A stretch of DNA of 5,275 bases. It comes from an uncultured Acidobacteriota bacterium (lineage in GTDB: Bacteria; Acidobacteriota; Vicinamibacteria; Vicinamibacterales; UBA8438). The notes beneath the pieces were generated by a model. The model ran no database searches, was not told the origin of the DNA, and worked only from the letters and a program-made list of their open reading frames with translations. Each line of letters starts with the position of its first letter. Position 1 is the stretch's first letter. The position numbers and the translations under genes were made by a program. The DNA lies in contig CALBET010000337.1 in the NCBI GenBank assembly GCA_937888665.1, forward strand, positions 1-5,275, written 5' to 3'. Below are positions 5,203 to 5,275 of this stretch, piece after piece.

Positions 5203-5275
5203 TGACCGTTCTCCGGGAAGATGACGAAGATCAACCGGACGAGCACGACGTTGGTCACGATGAGCAGCATCGACG
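5199..5275 (-). CDS. mlaE: MlaE-like ABC permease, C-terminal 24 residues only
   Basis: The complement strand is open from the right window edge to a TGA at 5199-5201. It encodes 24 residues: a hydrophobic helix (S-M-L-L-I-V-T-N-V-V-L-V-R-L-I-F-V-I-F) followed by a short polar tail, P-E-N-G-Q. This fits the last membrane helix of an MlaE/YrbE permease, which is always encoded next to mlaF. The assignment relies mainly on position and the GTGA overlap with mlaF, since too little sequence is visible to see permease motifs. The 5' part lies outside the window. Confidence 0.75.
   Translation of the reverse strand, partial: SMLLIVTNVVLVRLIFVIFPENGQ

Overview
The window is GC-rich DNA from a diderm (Gram-negative type) bacterium. 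The main reason for saying so is a phospholipid-trafficking Mla (MCE) operon, whose MlaD-like protein ends in an OmpA-like domain. The phylum cannot be fixed from the sequence alone. There are no tRNA or rRNA genes, CRISPR arrays, transposases or phage genes.

Left part (1-1507, + strand). An open reading frame enters from the left edge and ends at 1060. Its first ~41 codons read as an MFS transporter segment. From about nt 125 it continues in the same frame as the C-terminal half of a ClC chloride channel/antiporter with a degenerate CBS region. This is a real gene fusion, a deletion scar or an assembly chimera. The following 447 bp hold no intact gene. They do contain a recognisable remnant of a SulP-family anion permease (about 1197-1404) with an internal out-of-frame deletion and an in-frame stop.

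Middle (1508-2862). A small stand-alone STAS protein of the anti-sigma-factor-antagonist type (+) has a good Shine-Dalgarno site and an unusual D-S-Y-E sequence at the usual phosphoacceptor loop. It converges on a MscS-family mechanosensitive channel gene (-), with 32 bp between their stop codons.

Right part (3022-5275, - strand). This is an operon-like set read right to left: the last 24 codons of an MlaE-like permease, the MlaF ATPase (GTG start overlapping the mlaE stop as GTGA) and an MlaD-like MCE protein. MlaE and MlaF would form the inner-membrane ABC transporter. The MlaD-like protein has one N-terminal membrane anchor, an MCE domain, about 160 residues of predicted helix and a C-terminal OmpA-like domain. 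That layout suggests a protein reaching across the periplasm toward the cell wall or outer membrane. No mlaC or mlaB follows mlaD; the next gene on that strand is the MscS channel.

The most unusual points are the MFS/ClC junction, the sulP scar beside it (together suggesting a deletion-prone stretch), the MCE-coiled-coil-OmpA architecture with a substituted peptidoglycan-binding Asp, and the atypical STAS loop.
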